Assembly: GCA_035945555.1 (NCBI GenBank) | Contig: DASZAG010000131.1 | Location: 1-64,000 of the forward strand | Direction: 5' to 3' | Source of the DNA: Silvibacterium sp035945555 | GTDB lineage: Bacteria; Acidobacteriota; Terriglobia; Terriglobales; Acidobacteriaceae | Length of the DNA: 64,000 bases | Part shown: positions 8,083-17,131 of the stretch, piece after piece | Position numbering within the stretch: the stretch's first letter is position 1 | Layout of the letters: each line of letters begins with the position of its first letter | The notes under the pieces: generated by a model | Told to the model about the DNA's origin: nothing | What the model saw: the letters and a program-made list of their open reading frames with translations, nothing else | The model's database searches: none | Made by a program: the position numbers and the translations under genes

Positions 8083-9795
8083 TTGCAAAAAATTCGGAAT
8101 TTTCTTCCCGCTTTGCTTGTGTTTTCCCTGTTGCCCTTCTGTAGCGCCCAGCGAATTGAGATTAAGGTGACCAACACAATGCCTCTTCACGGGCATTTGG
8201 TGCTGCTGTTCGCAAAGAAGGACAACCCTGAACCGCGGTTCCAGTTCAATGAGGACTACTGGTCTGATCAGGGATTTGGCGTGGACATAGACCATTTGGA
8301 GTCGAACGGGACGATTGTGGTGGACGCGAAAACATTCGGCTATCCGCGGCGATCGCTGGCCGACCTGGACGCGGGCGACTATTACGTGCAGGGCGTTTTC
8401 AACATATATGTGCCGTTTCGCCTTAAGTCGGGCAAGACGGTGTGGCTACCACAGGATAAGGGCGAGGGTCAGCACTGGAATCGGAAGCCCGGCAACTTCT
8501 ACGACGAGCCCGAAAAGATTCATTTTGATCCGAAGTCGGATGCGACGATTCATATCACGCTGGACCAGACGATTGCTCCGATTGCGGGAAAAGATAATCC
8601 CGAGGTGATAGCGCAGCGGAGTCCCGCATCGAAGTGGCTGAAGTACATGCGCATTCGCAGCGAGAAGCTGAGCCGCTTTTGGGGAGCCAATGTCTACCTG
8701 GGCGCGTGGGTTTTGCTCCCTGATGGGTTTGACGAGCATCCGGACGCCCACTACCCTCTGGTGGTTTACCAGGACCACTTTCACCCGGAGTTGGGGCCGT
8801 ACCCATTTGTCACGTCGCAGCCGGACAAGAAGGACCCGCACTACCGGAGTGAGGCGGCGGGCTACCGATTCTTTCAGGCGTGGACATCGGGGCGATTGCC
8901 GCGCGTGATCATGATCTACGTGCACAGCGCGAACCCATACTATGACGACTCGTACGATGTGGACTCGGCCAACGTAGGGCCATATGGGTCGGCCATCAAC
9001 GACGAGCTGATCCCGTTGATTGAGAAGAGATATCGCGGGATTGGGCAAGGGTGGGCGCGTGCCACGTTCGGCGGGTCGACGGGAGGATGGGAAGCGGCGG
9101 CGACGCAGGTGTTCTATCCCGACATGTACAACGGGGCCTGGGTGGCGTGTCCGGATCCCATAGATTTCCACGCTTACCAGAACATAGATCTTTACGAAGA
9201 CGTGAACGCGTTCCACCGCAGTAAGGACTTCGCTACGGTTCCAATTGCGGCTGACAGGAGGCCGGATGGGTCAATCATCGCCAACACAGGTCCGGAGCAT
9301 GCCTTCGAGTACGTGCTCGGAACGCATGGACGCTCGACTGAACAGTGGGACATTTGGCAGGCGGTGTTTTCACCGCAGGGGCCGGACGGGTATCCGGCCG
9401 AGGTGATTGACCCGTTAACGGGAGCGATTAATAAGTCAGTGGTCGCGTACTGGAACCAGCACTATGATCTCGCCGCGATTCTGAAACGCGACTGGCCGAC
9501 CCTGGGACCGAAGCTTGAGGGCAAACTACACTTCACAGTCGGCGACGGCGATACCTACTTTCTGAACAATGCCGTGCATCTGTTGCAGAAGCAGCTGGAG
9601 GCGACCCAGCATCCGCACTCGGACGCGACCTTTCAATACGGGCCGGGCATGCCACACTGCTACACAGGAGGCCCGCAGGAATACACGATGGATGAGAACT
9701 TCGCATACTGGCCGGAGCGGGTAATTCCGGAGATGGTGAAACACATGCTGGCGACGGCCCCTCCCGGCGCGGATGTGAAGTCGTGGAAGTACTGA
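8083..9795 (+). CDS. Secreted alpha/beta-hydrolase, putative esterase family
   Basis: 570 residues from a TTG preceded by AAAGGACGACTGC (Shine-Dalgarno AAGGA). A signal peptide is visible (FLPALLVFSLLPFCSA, cleavage near residue 22). Residues about 25-165 form a beta-rich N-terminal part. From about 200 on there is an alpha/beta-hydrolase resembling the putative esterase (enterochelin-esterase/EstD-like) family: LLPDGFDEHPDAHYPLVVYQ, IMIYVHSANPYYDD, and the nucleophile elbow FGGSTGGWE with Ser332. A C-terminal GPGMPHCYTGG supplies a candidate catalytic histidine. Its substrate cannot be read. The GH32 gene starts 13 bases after the stop, so the two are likely co-transcribed and this enzyme may deacylate a plant carbohydrate; that is inference. 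Confidence 0.75.
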   Translation: MQKIRNFLPALLVFSLLPFCSAQRIEIKVTNTMPLHGHLVLLFAKKDNPEPRFQFNEDYWSDQGFGVDIDHLESNGTIVVDAKTFGYPRRSLADLDAGDYYVQGVFNIYVPFRLKSGKTVWLPQDKGEGQHWNRKPGNFYDEPEKIHFDPKSDATIHITLDQTIAPIAGKDNPEVIAQRSPASKWLKYMRIRSEKLSRFWGANVYLGAWVLLPDGFDEHPDAHYPLVVYQDHFHPELGPYPFVTSQPDKKDPHYRSEAAGYRFFQAWTSGRLPRVIMIYVHSANPYYDDSYDVDSANVGPYGSAINDELIPLIEKRYRGIGQGWARATFGGSTGGWEAAATQVFYPDMYNGAWVACPDPIDFHAYQNIDLYEDVNAFHRSKDFATVPIAADRRPDGSIIANTGPEHAFEYVLGTHGRSTEQWDIWQAVFSPQGPDGYPAEVIDPLTGAINKSVVAYWNQHYDLAAILKRDWPTLGPKLEGKLHFTVGDGDTYFLNNAVHLLQKQLEATQHPHSDATFQYGPGMPHCYTGGPQEYTMDENFAYWPERVIPEMVKHMLATAPPGADVKSWKY

Positions 9796-9808
9796 GGGCT
9801 TGGCCGCG

Positions 9809-11359
9809 ATGAAGCTGTTTAGTCGCCGACAGATCTTCCGATATGGATTTTGTGCGGGCGCGTTTGCAATGGCGCATCCTTGGATGCGGGCTGATGGGGC
9901 GCTAGGGTCGAAGCTGGCAGATGATCCTCGGCGACCGCAATACCATCTGCTTCCCCCTGCCCACTGGATGAACGATCCAAACGGCCCTGTCTATTGGAAC
10001 GGAAACTACCACATGTTTTACCAGTACAACCCCGACTCGGCGGTCTGGGGAGACATGCATTGGGGACACGCCGTCAGTCCGGACATGGTGCATTGGAAAC
10101 ATCTGCCGGTGGCGCTTTCGCCCACGCCTGGCGGAGCCGATGCGGATGGGTGTTTTTCCGGCACTGCTGTCGTGAAGGACGGCCGTGTGGTGGTTCTCTA
10201 CACGGGAGTCAGATCGGCTCCGGAGGATCGGGCCACAATCCGCGACGGCGCACACAGTCTGCGCGAATCCCAATGCCTTGCATATTCGGATGATCCGGCG
10301 TTGCTGTCGTGGACGAAACTGCCGAATCCGGTGATTACGTCGCCTCCTCAGGGGCTACCGGTAAATGGCTTTCGGGACCCGTCGCCATGGCGAAGCGGCA
10401 ATCATTGGTTGATGGCAGTAGGATCGGGGTTTCCGCATAAGGGAGGCGCCGTACTCCTGTATCGTTCAACAGACCTGAGGCAATGGGAATACCTGCATCC
10501 ACTGATCAGCTCAGATTCAGACGGAACAGCGGCGGGAAACCCACTAGATTCGGGGGATATGTGGGAGTGCCCTGACTTCTTCCCTCTCGGCGAGAAGCAT
10601 GCGCTGATCTATTCCACCCAAGGCAAATCACATTGGATGACGGGCTCATTTGACCAGAAGGCGCTGAAGTTTCATCCGGAACAGTCGGGGGTTCTCGATA
10701 CAGGGTCCTATTATGCTGCGAAGACCCAAACCGATACGGCTGGAAGCCGCATTTTGTGGGGATGGATTCAGGAGACGAGGCCGGTGGAGGAATACCGCGC
10801 GGCTGGCTGGGCATGCCTGATGTCCCTGCCCCGCGTTCTCACTCTCGGGGGCGATGGGAGACTCAGAATGAAGATCTCTCCAGAAGCCGATAAGCTGCGG
10901 CGCGCCGAGCGAACACTCCTACTCACCGGTAACGAAGGGCAGCGACGGCAGCAAGTTCAGAGCATGAAGATCGAAGCTGCTTGCGGGGAGATTGCATGCC
11001 GGGTGCGCCCGAGCAATAAGGCGTTTGGCTTTGCGTTGAAAGCTGAGAGCGGGGCAGGCGTCGGGGAGCAAGTGTGCCTGGATGTGCGCATTGATCCGGC
11101 TAGCCCGGGCTGCATCCTCGTCGATAACGAGAAGCTTCTGGTGAATAACGCGGCCGCTCTGCTTGACATGAGCCTGCACATCGACGGTTCGGTGATTGAG
11201 CTTCTGGTGAGCCGCCGAGTAGCCTATACCAAGCGCTTCTATTTGCGGGGAAATCATCCACGGAAGCTTCGACTGGAGTGGACCGGCAGCACTTCGGCGA
11301 TTGAGAAGCTTTCGGTCTGGCAGATCGCACCGATTTCGCGGGATCGGTTGACGACTTAG
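9809..11359 (+). CDS. Glycoside hydrolase family 32 (levanase/invertase-type fructosidase), Tat-exported
   Basis: 516 residues from the ATG at 9809; a TTG at 9800 adds three residues. The N-terminus SRRQIFRYG with a following hydrophobic stretch looks like a Tat signal. All three GH32 catalytic blocks are present: nucleophile Asp56 in HWMNDPNGP, transition-state stabiliser Asp190 in FRDPSPWR, and acid/base Glu253 in MWECPDFF. The five-bladed propeller domain is followed by a C-terminal beta-sandwich (about residues 375-500). It should release fructose from sucrose, inulin or levan in the periplasm or outside; the exact substrate cannot be told from sequence alone. It follows the esterase-like gene with a 13-base gap. 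Confidence 0.92.
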   Translation: MKLFSRRQIFRYGFCAGAFAMAHPWMRADGALGSKLADDPRRPQYHLLPPAHWMNDPNGPVYWNGNYHMFYQYNPDSAVWGDMHWGHAVSPDMVHWKHLPVALSPTPGGADADGCFSGTAVVKDGRVVVLYTGVRSAPEDRATIRDGAHSLRESQCLAYSDDPALLSWTKLPNPVITSPPQGLPVNGFRDPSPWRSGNHWLMAVGSGFPHKGGAVLLYRSTDLRQWEYLHPLISSDSDGTAAGNPLDSGDMWECPDFFPLGEKHALIYSTQGKSHWMTGSFDQKALKFHPEQSGVLDTGSYYAAKTQTDTAGSRILWGWIQETRPVEEYRAAGWACLMSLPRVLTLGGDGRLRMKISPEADKLRRAERTLLLTGNEGQRRQQVQSMKIEAACGEIACRVRPSNKAFGFALKAESGAGVGEQVCLDVRIDPASPGCILVDNEKLLVNNAAALLDMSLHIDGSVIELLVSRRVAYTKRFYLRGNHPRKLRLEWTGSTSAIEKLSVWQIAPISRDRLTT

Positions 11360-11390
11360 GAGCGTAGAAACGACTTTTAAGCAGTGTCAC

Positions 11391-11424
11391 AAAAAGAAGG
11401 CCCGGAAAGGCATCTCCGGGCCTT
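11391..11424 (-). terminator. Intrinsic terminator of the 139-residue secreted protein gene
   Basis: A ten-base stem (AAGGCCCGGA / TCCGGGCCTT) with an eight-base loop. Read on the minus strand it is followed by CTTTTTG, the U-run expected of an intrinsic terminator, 19 bases after the stop of the minus-strand gene. The stem may also stop transcription from the convergent GH32 gene. Confidence 0.75.
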
Positions 11425-11442
11425 TGCGTGGAGTTGGAAGCA

Positions 11443-11862
11443 CTACTCGCCAATAGCGACATAGACCAGGCTGCTGGTTCCTTGATTCTCCGCTTCTTCC
11501 ATCAATGAGCCCTTCTTCCAGTGCTTCACAACCAGGCTCCGGTTCATTGCTGCGGTTTCGCAAATAACATCGCGAAGCGAATACTCGCCGGCGTGTTTCT
11601 CGAATACCAGCACATTTCCCTTTTTTGACCCATCAGCGGTATTGGGAGCCATAGCCAGAACCGACAAGTGACGGTCGAGGTTTCGAATCTCAATTCCGCC
11701 TTCCGAAACAGCGGTTATGGAGTATGCGCCCGGAGGAAGAATCTTGTTTCCCACGGTAAAGCTGAAGGGCACGTTTGCCCGAACTTGCTTATGCTGCGCC
11801 ACGGCGTTTCCGGCGACGAGAAATCCAAGAGTGAAGATTGCGATTGCAGTGAACTTTTTCAT
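11443..11862 (-). CDS. Small secreted protein of unknown function
   Basis: 139 residues with a clear signal peptide (KKFTAIAIFTLGFLVAGNAVA, cleavage near residue 22) and a good ribosome site (AAAGGAGACGGTT before the ATG). The mature part has a beta-rich pattern: VRANVPFSFTVGNKILPPGAYSI, with IEIRNLDRHLSVLAM following. This FxF-G...L-P-x-G-x-Y motif recurs in many small secreted proteins of Acidobacteriota, whose function is unknown. It contains no membrane segment after the signal and only one cysteine (DVICETAAM). It is monocistronic, ends in its own terminator, and is divergent from the beta-propeller regulator at 12112. Confidence 0.75.
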   Translation of the reverse strand: MKKFTAIAIFTLGFLVAGNAVAQHKQVRANVPFSFTVGNKILPPGAYSITAVSEGGIEIRNLDRHLSVLAMAPNTADGSKKGNVLVFEKHAGEYSLRDVICETAAMNRSLVVKHWKKGSLMEEAENQGTSSLVYVAIGE

Positions 11863-12111
11863 AACCGTCTCCTTTAAGTGCCGTGAGGTTTTGTCTTCTC
11901 ACCGGCAACGTTGGGGCGACAGTACCCTCTTGCCGAATCCATCTCAATGCACGCAGCGTCGTTTCGGAGTCGAATCGAACTCAAGCTGAGGTCAAAATTA
12001 TGTCAATCGCTAAACTTCTGTTGAAATTTGACTTAGGCTCATCTTTCGGATTTGGAATAGAATCGTTTCGTTGCCGCGCGATGCCTGCTTCGCGGCTCTG
12101 AGGTGATGGTC

Positions 12112-14313
12112 ATGGCAGACCTGGCCCATTCTTCCCCCCAGCGAGTGCGGTTTGGAGCTTTCGAAGTCGATCTTCGGGCGGGAGAGTTGTGGAAGTCTGG
12201 GCGAAAGCGGAAGCTGACGGGCCAGCCATTCGCGGTATTGGCAATCCTGCTGGAGCGGCCGGGCGAGGTAGTCGGCCGGGAGGAATTGCAAAAGCGCCTC
12301 TGGCCGGACACATTTGTTGATGTCGACCATAACCTAAACGCAGCTATCAACAAGATTCGGGAGGCGCTGGGCGACTCGCCGGAGCGACCACGCTTTATCG
12401 AGACGCTTTCCCGGCGTGGGTATCGGTTTATAGCTCCAGTGGAAAATGTGGCGCCCACGCCGCTATCGCTTCCGGAATTCCAGCCAAGCCTTTCGACTGA
12501 ACCCGCAAGTGCTTCGGACGACTGGAACACCCCTGCCCCCGTTCCTGCATCAACGCAAATGCGCAAAAATTGGAGAATTTGGTTGTGGGCGGCAATTGCT
12601 GCTCTGGTTTTGGTCCTCGGCTATTTTTTGCGGCCTGCGCTTCCGCCGCCCGTGGTTACGGGCGCTACTCAGTTGACTCACGACAGTGAAGCAAAACTCA
12701 AGGGCGGACCTGGTTCTTCCCCGCCTCAACTGGCCACGGATGGCTCCAGGATTTATTTCACGGAGGCACTCGGCGAGAAATTGATGCAGGTTTCGACCGA
12801 AGGCGGCGACGTGATCCCAATTGAAGTACCAGTTCCCTTCCATGGTCTCGCCGACATCTCGTCGGTTCGTCCGGAGATTCTGTTCAACGGACCGCCCTAT
12901 CCGGACCCCGGATTGGATTCGGGAATCTGGGAACTGCCGCTTCCCGGAGGCCAGCCTCGCCAGGTGGGCGACTTGAGAGTCTATGATGCAACGTTTACGC
13001 CGGATGGGAACACCATTATCTATGATGACCAGCGTGCCATTTTTAAGGCGAATCGCGATGGAAGCCAGCCTCGTAAGATTCTCAGCATCGCAGATGGGTA
13101 TCCGTTCTGGTCGAGGGTTTCTCCGGACGGAGCCCTCCTGCGCTTCAGCGTATTTAACCCGAAACTCCATACAACATCATTGTGGGAGGCGAATACAGAC
13201 GGCAGTCATCTGCGGCAATTGTTTGCCGGCCTGGTAGACCCGACCAATGAGTGTTGCGGAACCTGGACGACCGACGGAAAGTATTTTGTATTTCAGACGC
13301 TCCACAAGGGAATAACGAGCCTGTGGGCCACGCGTGAAAAAGGCGAATGGTGGCAAAAGGTGAATCGCACCCCGGTAAATTTGACAGCGGGGCAAATGGA
13401 TGCGGAGTCTCCCTTGCCCAGCAGGGACGCCACAAAGATTTTCTTTGTAGGCTCGGAGCGTAAAGATGAAATCATTCGTTACGAACCAAGCACCCATTCC
13501 TTCATGCCATATCTTACTGGGCTTTCCGCAGAGAGCCTGGCCTTTACTGCCGACGGGAAAAAGATTGCATACGTGTCCTATCCCGAAGGCGACTTGTGGA
13601 AGATCAACACGGACGGAACCGAGCGCCGCCAGTTGACGTTTCCCCCCATGGAAGTGAGCCTGCCCCGCTGGTCGCCGGATGGTAGCAGGATTGCCTATAC
13701 TGCCCATGAAGCCGGCAAGCCCTTGCAGATCTTCATCGCTGCAGCCCAGGGCACTGAGCAACTCACATCGGGCGATTCCGATCATGAGGATGCCTCATGG
13801 TCTCCCGATGGAAATTCTATGGCCTTTGGCGGGTCTACCTATGACGCTGCGATCACAGCGGCCAATAACATTCACATTCTTGACTTGAAGACTCGCAAAG
13901 TGAGAGACGTCCCCGGGTCAGCGGGAGTGTTCTCGCCTCGCTGGTCGCCCGATGGCCGCTATCTGCTGGCCACCACCAGCGATTTTCAGAAGCTCATGAT
14001 TTACGACTTCACGACTGAAAAATGGCAGGTACTGGCTGACGTGGAAGCGGATTATCCGAGCGCGCGCGCCGACTGGAGCCGTGATGGAAAATGCGTCTAT
14101 TTCAACAATGCACAGGCGAAGACTCTGTCCGTATACCGGATCTGTCTCGACAACCGTAAGCCTGAACGCATTGTCGATTTATCGCAGGCGGGAACCCTGG
14201 CGTATGGGCGCTTCGGCTGGTGGACCGGCTTGGGACCGGACGATTCCATCCTCGCGGCACGCGATATCGGGAGCCAGGAGATCTACGCCCTGGATGTGAA
14301 GTTTCCGCGATGA
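12112..14313 (+). CDS. Membrane one-component regulator: winged helix, transmembrane segment, TolB/WD40-like beta-propeller
   Basis: 733 residues from the ATG at 12112 (GAGG eight bases upstream); GTG 12103 and ATG 12106 are alternatives. Residues about 8-105 are an OmpR/PhoB-type winged helix (VRFGAFEVDLRAGEL, ILLERPGEVVGREEL, LWPDTFVDVDHNLNAAI, IETLSRRGYRFIAPV). A single membrane span follows at about 152-172 (IWLWAAIAALVLVLGYFL). The rest is a beta-propeller with repeated SPDG..I/L motifs (WSPDGSRIAYT, WSPDGNSMAFG, WSPDGRYLLAT). This is a ToxR/CadC-like layout in which an extracytoplasmic sensor controls a cytoplasmic DNA-binding domain. Such chimeras are abundant in Acidobacteriota. Target genes are unknown; the divergent secreted-protein gene is one candidate. 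Confidence 0.88.
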   Translation: MADLAHSSPQRVRFGAFEVDLRAGELWKSGRKRKLTGQPFAVLAILLERPGEVVGREELQKRLWPDTFVDVDHNLNAAINKIREALGDSPERPRFIETLSRRGYRFIAPVENVAPTPLSLPEFQPSLSTEPASASDDWNTPAPVPASTQMRKNWRIWLWAAIAALVLVLGYFLRPALPPPVVTGATQLTHDSEAKLKGGPGSSPPQLATDGSRIYFTEALGEKLMQVSTEGGDVIPIEVPVPFHGLADISSVRPEILFNGPPYPDPGLDSGIWELPLPGGQPRQVGDLRVYDATFTPDGNTIIYDDQRAIFKANRDGSQPRKILSIADGYPFWSRVSPDGALLRFSVFNPKLHTTSLWEANTDGSHLRQLFAGLVDPTNECCGTWTTDGKYFVFQTLHKGITSLWATREKGEWWQKVNRTPVNLTAGQMDAESPLPSRDATKIFFVGSERKDEIIRYEPSTHSFMPYLTGLSAESLAFTADGKKIAYVSYPEGDLWKINTDGTERRQLTFPPMEVSLPRWSPDGSRIAYTAHEAGKPLQIFIAAAQGTEQLTSGDSDHEDASWSPDGNSMAFGGSTYDAAITAANNIHILDLKTRKVRDVPGSAGVFSPRWSPDGRYLLATTSDFQKLMIYDFTTEKWQVLADVEADYPSARADWSRDGKCVYFNNAQAKTLSVYRICLDNRKPERIVDLSQAGTLAYGRFGWWTGLGPDDSILAARDIGSQEIYALDVKFPR

Positions 14314-14477
14314 AAAAACTGGAGCGAGTGTTGTAAGTAGCACGCATTATTCGCTGCCAGCCACCGCGAGATTCCATTTCGCAGGGCCAAAGTGTAAACT
14401 CCGGTTCCCTCTCTGATACATCGCCATATTCAGCGACTCCATCCAAACTTTTGTAGACACAAGGGAGGAGATTAGAT

Positions 14478-15095
14478 ATGGCGTCGCCAAATGATCCGAA
14501 TAAGCCGCTTGGAGACCGCAGCAAGGTTGAACGAGAAGTGGGCGGCGGTATGCGATGGGGTTGGATATGGGTTCTTATCGTCATCATCATTACCCTGGTC
14601 ATCTGGTTTGGTGGATTCGGATGGGGAACGTCCGGCGGATGGTGGGCAACACGGTCAGCTCCGCGACTGGCGCCGGCACCGAACGCTAATCTGCAGCAGA
14701 GCCCCGCGCCTGTCACTCCTGGACAACAGACAAACGGTGCGGCACTGAATGGAGATGGCGTACAGATACTGACCTCACCTCACAAGTCTGCGCTGGTGGG
14801 GCAGCCGTTTGATATTCGGAATGTTCCGGTAGTTGAGAAAGACGGAAATCACGCACTTTGGATCGGCGCGAACAGTGTGGAGCCGATGTTGGTAGTGCTG
14901 GCGGGCGCTGATGCTGCGAATGCCGACGCGGCAGTTGCACAAGGATCGCGCGTGGATGTGACTGGTACGGTGGAACGCGCACCCTCGGCTGAGAATGCGC
15001 GCCGGCAATGGCAACTCAACGCAGAGGGCGCAAAGCGCCTGGAACAAGAAGGCGCATATGTGCAGGCAACCATTGCTCGCCCGTCCCAGCCGTAG
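14478..15095 (+). CDS. Tandem membrane paralogue 1 (Trp/Gly-rich span plus OB-like extracytoplasmic domain)
   Basis: 205 residues; ATG after GGGAGGAG. The first about 24 residues are polar (MASPNDPNKPLGDRSKVERE, then VGGG), followed by one hydrophobic span (WGWIWVLIVIIITLVIW) that runs into a Gly/Trp-rich patch (FGGFGWGTSGGWWATR). After a Pro/Ala/Asn-rich linker, residues about 92-205 form a compact domain: a V-x-I-L start, ALVGQPFDIRNVPV, HALWIGANS, MLVVLAG, SRVDVTGTVERAP and a C-terminal RLEQEGAYVQAT. The order of strands suggests an OB-fold-like barrel; that is inference. First of three adjacent paralogues. Function unrecognised. Confidence 0.8.
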   Translation: MASPNDPNKPLGDRSKVEREVGGGMRWGWIWVLIVIIITLVIWFGGFGWGTSGGWWATRSAPRLAPAPNANLQQSPAPVTPGQQTNGAALNGDGVQILTSPHKSALVGQPFDIRNVPVVEKDGNHALWIGANSVEPMLVVLAGADAANADAAVAQGSRVDVTGTVERAPSAENARRQWQLNAEGAKRLEQEGAYVQATIARPSQP

Positions 15096-15207
15096 CGCTT
15101 ACTAACCCGCGCAAAATCAAAGCTAAGTTCGGTGGCGCGGACATCATGCTTTCGAACATATTCATCCTAGTTATCAGATAGTAACGGGGATGGGAGGAAC
15201 AACCTTT

Positions 15208-15825
15208 ATGGCTTCGCCAAATGATCCGCTTCGAGACAACCGGAGATCGGAACGCGACATTGGCGGCGGAGCCGGATGGATATGGATTTGGGTGTGGATC
15301 ATCATCATTATCATCCTGGTGGTCTGGTTCGGCGGATGGGGCTGGGGTGGCTACGGCGGATGGTGGTGGGGCAATCGGAACGTGAGAGTGGTGCAGCCGC
15401 TAAATGGGAATGGCAACAACGCAGGTGCCATCAATAACGGAACGGGTACCGCGCCTTTGGCGACGGGAAACGGCGTGGCTGTTTTGAACGCGACGGACAA
15501 GCAGCCTTTCGTGGGCAAGCCATTTAGCGTAGCCAATGTTCCGGTGCAGAACAAGGTGAATGACCATGTGTTGTGGATCGGCACGAATAACTCGACTCCG
15601 ATGCTGGTAGTACTGACGGGCGCAGGCAACAACACGGCAAACGCGAATGTTTCTGAAGGCGACCGAGTGGACATTACCGGAACGGTAGAGAAGGCTCCGC
15701 CAAAAGGCGAGGCGCAGCACACTTTGCAATTGAGCGACGATGATGCGAATCGGCTGGAACAGGACGGTGCATACATTCAGGCGACGCAGGTTACGAAGAC
15801 CGCGATGCAGGGCGAACAACAATAA
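15208..15825 (+). CDS. Tandem membrane paralogue 2 (Trp/Gly-rich span plus OB-like extracytoplasmic domain)
   Basis: 205 residues from the ATG at 15208, which restores the MASPNDPL start shared with paralogue 1 and places GGGAGGA about ten bases upstream; an earlier ATG at 15190 overlaps that ribosome site. Same architecture: polar N-terminus (RSERDIGGG), membrane span (WIWVWIIIIIILVVW), Gly/Trp-rich patch (FGGWGWGGYGGWWWG), Asn/Gly-rich linker, then the conserved domain (QPFVGKPFSVANVPVQ, HVLWIGTNN, MLVVLTG, DRVDITGTVEKAP, RLEQDGAYIQAT). It has the most pronounced Gly/Trp patch of the three. No enzymatic motif is seen. It lies 112 bases after paralogue 1. Confidence 0.8.
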   Translation: MASPNDPLRDNRRSERDIGGGAGWIWIWVWIIIIIILVVWFGGWGWGGYGGWWWGNRNVRVVQPLNGNGNNAGAINNGTGTAPLATGNGVAVLNATDKQPFVGKPFSVANVPVQNKVNDHVLWIGTNNSTPMLVVLTGAGNNTANANVSEGDRVDITGTVEKAPPKGEAQHTLQLSDDDANRLEQDGAYIQATQVTKTAMQGEQQ

Positions 15826-15858
15826 AGCAAATCTCATTTTGAATGACGAGGAGCGCGT

Positions 15859-16464
15859 ATGGCACTACCGCAACGAAAAGAAGATCCTGTCGAACACCAG
15901 CAACCCCTGGGCGATGTTCGAGAAGTAGACCGTGAAGTGGGCGGAGGAGCGTGGAGCCGCTTGTGGATATGGATCATTATTGCCGCGGCAATTGTCTGCA
16001 TCGTCTGGATTGCGTGGGGATTTGGCGGCACGGGCGGTTGGTGGTGGGGTAACCGGACCCATACTCCCGTAGCAAGTCTGGTAACGAGCGGACCAGCTGG
16101 GACCAATCCCCTGCCCACAGGTACCGGTATAGCAGTGCTGAACGCAGGGAATAAGCAGGCCTACATTGGCCAGCCCTTTAATGCGCAGAACGTAACGGTG
16201 CAAAGCAAGGTGAACAATAACGCGATGTGGGTTGGCGGCAAGAACACACCAATGTTGCTGATTATGGGCGGTGCGGCGAATAACAGTGCGGCGGATACAC
16301 ACATAGCGCAAGGCGAAGCGATTAATATAACGGGCACGGTGGAGAAGGCGCCCCCCGCAAACCAGGCTAAGAGCCAATGGCAGCTTAGTGACGATGACGT
16401 GAACCAGTTGGAACAGCAGGGCGCTTATATTCAAGCGACGCAGGTAGCAAGTCCCAACTCCTAA
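15859..16464 (+). CDS. Tandem membrane paralogue 3 (Trp/Gly-rich span plus OB-like extracytoplasmic domain)
   Basis: 201 residues; ATG after GACGAGGAGCGCGT. The N-terminus differs most (MALPQRKEDPVEHQQPLGD) but then gives the shared VDREVGGGAW. The membrane span is LWIWIIIAAAIVCIVWIAW and the patch FGGTGGWWWGNR. The domain matches paralogues 1 and 2 (QAYIGQPFNAQNVTVQ, NAMWVGGKN, MLLIMGG, EAINITGTVEKAP, QLEQQGAYIQAT). It follows paralogue 2 by only 33 bases, so these two are very likely co-transcribed. The W-I/V-G and TGTVEKAP cores are the conserved positions of the family. Confidence 0.8.
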   Translation: MALPQRKEDPVEHQQPLGDVREVDREVGGGAWSRLWIWIIIAAAIVCIVWIAWGFGGTGGWWWGNRTHTPVASLVTSGPAGTNPLPTGTGIAVLNAGNKQAYIGQPFNAQNVTVQSKVNNNAMWVGGKNTPMLLIMGGAANNSAADTHIAQGEAINITGTVEKAPPANQAKSQWQLSDDDVNQLEQQGAYIQATQVASPNS

Positions 16465-16507
16465 GCCTTATTGAGGTTTCCACCGCGGCATGCCGTATCC
16501 TGAGTAG

Positions 16508-17056
16508 GTGGCCGCCGCTGTTAAAATCTCGGAGTTTCCACTGCTCTTCAGCGCCGGAGAAATTGCCCAGCGCACCGGCGAAATCGGTCGACAGATCGAT
16601 ATCGATTTCGCCGGAGAGAGCGTGGTATTGGTCGGCGTGCTGAAGGGCGCGGCTGTCTTTCTGGCGGACCTGGCGCGATGCATTTCGATTAACTGCACTT
16701 TCGACTTTGTGGCGGTGTCCAGCTACGGCAAGGCGCAGCATTCGACGGGCGCGGTGAAACTCATCAAAGACCTCGATCACCCGAGCGAGGGCAAGAACAT
16801 CATTCTCGTGGAAGATATTCTGGATACGGGCCTGACGCTGGCGTTTCTGCGCAAGCTGATTCTCCAGCATCGTCCCAAGCGGCTGAAGCTGGCCACGCTG
16901 TTAGACAAGCCCTCGCGGCGCATTGAAAAGATAGACGCCGACTACACGGGCTTTACCATTCCCAATCATTTTGTTGTTGGCTATGGCATGGACTATGCAG
17001 AGCGATTCCGGAATTTGCCTGATATTCGGCTAATGCCGCGGGATTTTCCGGAATGA
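16508..17056 (+). CDS. hpt: Hypoxanthine phosphoribosyltransferase
   Basis: 182 residues, the usual length for bacterial HPRT; GTG start, with no better start nearby. It would salvage hypoxanthine and guanine to IMP and GMP with PRPP in the cytoplasm. The PRPP-binding motif VEDILDTGLT is at residues 101-110. Further hallmarks are VGVLKGAAVFLADL near the N-terminus, DFVAVSSYG, ATLLDKPSRR and the purine-site region FVVGYGMDYAERFRNLP. It stands between the paralogue trio and the phosphatase gene on the same strand. Confidence 0.93.
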   Translation: MAAAVKISEFPLLFSAGEIAQRTGEIGRQIDIDFAGESVVLVGVLKGAAVFLADLARCISINCTFDFVAVSSYGKAQHSTGAVKLIKDLDHPSEGKNIILVEDILDTGLTLAFLRKLILQHRPKRLKLATLLDKPSRRIEKIDADYTGFTIPNHFVVGYGMDYAERFRNLPDIRLMPRDFPE

Positions 17057-17131
17057 CAGACAGCGTTGTGGTGACAGGATATGATGGCTCACGACTACCT
17101 AGAGTGAGCGCAAGAAGAACGACAGGATTCC

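Noticed and set aside
8446..9216. A 256-residue minus-strand open frame
   Set aside because: It is fully antisense to the secreted esterase-like gene, and its Val/Arg/His-rich composition is typical of an antisense shadow.
12025..12070. TTGACT and TAGAAT upstream of the beta-propeller regulator as a promoter
   Set aside because: The spacing is 24 bases, too long for a sigma-70 promoter.
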